DNA of 5,492 bases from Planctomycetota bacterium (lineage in GTDB: Bacteria > Planctomycetota > Phycisphaerae > WQYP01), in assembly GCA_021805585.1 (NCBI GenBank), contig JAJZEY010000051.1:1-5492 (forward strand). The letters are read 5' to 3'. Position numbers and translations under genes: made by a program. Of the stretch, positions 4,139 to 5,492 are shown piece after piece. Below the pieces are notes generated by a model, which saw only the letters and a list, made by a program, of their open reading frames with translations, did not search any database and had not been told where the DNA came from. Numbering within the stretch: position 1 is the first letter of the stretch; every line of letters starts with the position of its first letter.

Positions 4139-5492
4139 ATGGCAACGAACGCTACGCCACATATGTCCGAACACATTGGCTTAACGCCAATTGACACGCC
4201 TGGTGTTGGCCGCCCTGGCCCGCACAGTACCCCGGCGGGCCGCGGTATGGCGCTCATCCTGGTTGTGGCTATTTTGGTACTCCTGGCCCTTATGGGCACG
4301 GTCTATCTGGTGGTGGCTAACGCAGATCGGCAATCACTTGGTGCAAGCAACACATCCCTGAGTCTGCACTTCGCGCAGCAGGGCATGATGAATATTGTTT
4401 GCGGCATTATGCTGGATCAAACGCTGGATCAGAACAATCGAGCGTTGTCTATTGGCCAGTTCAACACAGCGACCGGCACACCGGACCCAGACTATGGCGC
4501 GGGGTTTATTCCAGATCAAAGTACGATTTGGGCCACTGCCGGCGGCACAACTACAGGCCGGATATCACGCCTTTGGGACTTTCCGGAAATCGGTGGCGTC
4601 CGCACTGCCAGCGGCCCCCCGGAAACATCCCCGACCGCGTTGCAGCAATTTTACAGGTCAACGCTTGTTGTCGGCGAGTCTTTGGCGTCCGGTGCGGTGC
4701 AATGGACCGCCAGTGAACCGTGGCTTGTGAGCGATCCGGCCTATGAACCGCTGGCGCGATACACGCCGGGCCAGGAAGTGTTTTTCTGCGATCCAAATCC
4801 GGACACTCCGTTGGCCTCGCCGGTGCCGGTCGCCAATCGTACTATGCATCTTTATGTCTATACAGGTCCTGTAAATGCAGTGAACCCCGGCGCGCCAGAT
4901 GCCATCGGCACAACATTCTGGACGCCGGCCCCACTGCCCCACGCACCGCTTCCCGTCGACACCAGCGTTCCATTCGCCGCGTCCGGCACCACAAATAATG
5001 GCGGCCTGGTTCCGATGGTCAGCATGCTTTCGCCTTATCTGTTTAACCCCAATTCCGGCAATATGGATATAGGTTATTCAGATGGCCGCTCGACGCGAGT
5101 CCCGTTGGCTGGCACCGGTGGCAATGTCATCGTTCCGAATGCCAGCGTAACCGCACCGCGCTGGCTGCCTGATTTTGCGGCGGCGCCGGGCCGGGACGGT
5201 CCGTTGCTGGTCAAGCCGCCGGGCACCACCAATGCCGCGCTGACCTGCGGCCCGGACGCCATCTGGAATCTGCTGCCATACAGCGATCCGAACGGCACGC
5301 GATACCGGTTCGCGGTTCGTATTATTGACCTGTCAAGCCGGCTGAATGTGAACACCGGGTATATCCGATACCCTTACACAAATACCGCGAAAAATGCCGG
5401 CCAGCAACCGAATGACTATGCCCGTTTCGGCACGTTCGCCACATCCGCCCCCATCCTGAATCTGCCGGGCTTTAACATTGCGCCTTCCGATG
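4139..5492 (+). CDS. GspK/PilX-like minor pseudopilin, 3' end outside the window
   Basis: The frame is open from ATG 4139 to the window edge, giving 451 residues so far. Residues 1-36 are a hydrophilic leader ending A-G-R-G, followed by MALILVVAILVLLALMGTVY (37-56), a hydrophobic helix. R-G before M-A-L-I is the prepilin-peptidase pattern of GspK-type tip pseudopilins of type II secretion and of PilX-like proteins. Pilin Glu-5 is absent (Leu41), as I recall for GspK. Residues 388-407 read R-Y-R-F-A-V-R-I-I-D-L-S-S-R-L-N-V-N-T-G, resembling the GspK segment with D-x-x-x-x-L-N-x-N. The rest is Pro/Gly/Thr/Asn-rich and probably extracytoplasmic. The product would be cut at the inner membrane and assembled at a pilus or secretion-pseudopilus tip. 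The leader is long compared with the usual 6-15 residues, and the true start may be ATG 4163 or ATG 4247, though the last leaves no leader. It follows the lyase stop by 91 bp. Which of GspK, PilX or a lineage-specific relative it is cannot be settled without the C-terminus. Confidence 0.7.
   Translation, partial: MATNATPHMSEHIGLTPIDTPGVGRPGPHSTPAGRGMALILVVAILVLLALMGTVYLVVANADRQSLGASNTSLSLHFAQQGMMNIVCGIMLDQTLDQNNRALSIGQFNTATGTPDPDYGAGFIPDQSTIWATAGGTTTGRISRLWDFPEIGGVRTASGPPETSPTALQQFYRSTLVVGESLASGAVQWTASEPWLVSDPAYEPLARYTPGQEVFFCDPNPDTPLASPVPVANRTMHLYVYTGPVNAVNPGAPDAIGTTFWTPAPLPHAPLPVDTSVPFAASGTTNNGGLVPMVSMLSPYLFNPNSGNMDIGYSDGRSTRVPLAGTGGNVIVPNASVTAPRWLPDFAAAPGRDGPLLVKPPGTTNAALTCGPDAIWNLLPYSDPNGTRYRFAVRIIDLSSRLNVNTGYIRYPYTNTAKNAGQQPNDYARFGTFATSAPILNLPGFNIAPSD

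Noticed and set aside
4395..4730. Two overlapping + strand frames of 105-111 codons inside the pseudopilin-like gene.
   Set aside because: They lie inside the longer frame open from 4139 to the edge, which carries a membrane helix and recognisable GspK-like motifs. Their products look like out-of-frame translations.
5074..5355. A minus-strand frame of 93 codons opposite the pseudopilin-like gene, and similar antisense frames across comB and the lyase.
   Set aside because: Antisense frames are common in GC-rich genes. None shows a family motif, ribosome site or promoter.

Overview
The window is 5,492 bp of moderately GC-rich bacterial DNA with compact gene spacing. It holds three complete genes on the + strand, one + strand gene cut off by the right edge, and the first 30 codons of a divergent gene at the left edge. 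I recognise no tRNA, rRNA, CRISPR array, transposase or phage gene. The gene content (a ComB-family phosphatase, an uncharacterised 'DQITAR' membrane protein, a secreted PL4 pectin-type lyase and a GspK/PilX-like pseudopilin with a D-x-S-x-x-L-N-V-N-T motif) would fit a Planctomycetota/PVC-type bacterium, perhaps a polysaccharide degrader. That placement is inference from family resemblance and carries moderate to low confidence.

Left part (1-1687): a minus-strand gene reading out of the window has an N-terminus resembling the ArfB/release-factor-like ribosome-rescue hydrolases. It is probably transcribed without a leader from a consensus -10 box. Divergent from it, comB (336-1070) and a four-helix membrane protein of unknown function (TTG start at 1118, strong Shine-Dalgarno) lie 47 bp apart and probably form an operon.

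Middle part (1688-4113): a textbook vegetative promoter (TTGACA, 17 bp, TATAAT, every position consensus) is followed by a leader of about 174 nt with several mutually exclusive hairpins and a U-rich tract. It leads into a 711-residue secreted rhamnogalacturonan lyase of family PL4. The lyase has all three expected domains, but the His of the usual V-H-G motif appears to be Thr. Two tandem hairpins, the second very GC-rich and without a U-tract, follow its stop codon.

Right part (4139-5492): a type II secretion/type IV pilus minor-pseudopilin-like protein (GspK/PilX type) begins and runs off the edge. Its prepilin leader is unusually long (36 residues) and its Shine-Dalgarno-like sequence abuts the ATG directly. 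A secreted polysaccharide lyase beside a secretion-pseudopilin-like gene suggests extracellular polysaccharide use, but no shared operon is proven. I see no clear undescribed multi-gene system. The best leads are the structured leader under a perfect promoter, the altered PL4 active-site motif, and the odd translation start of the pseudopilin.
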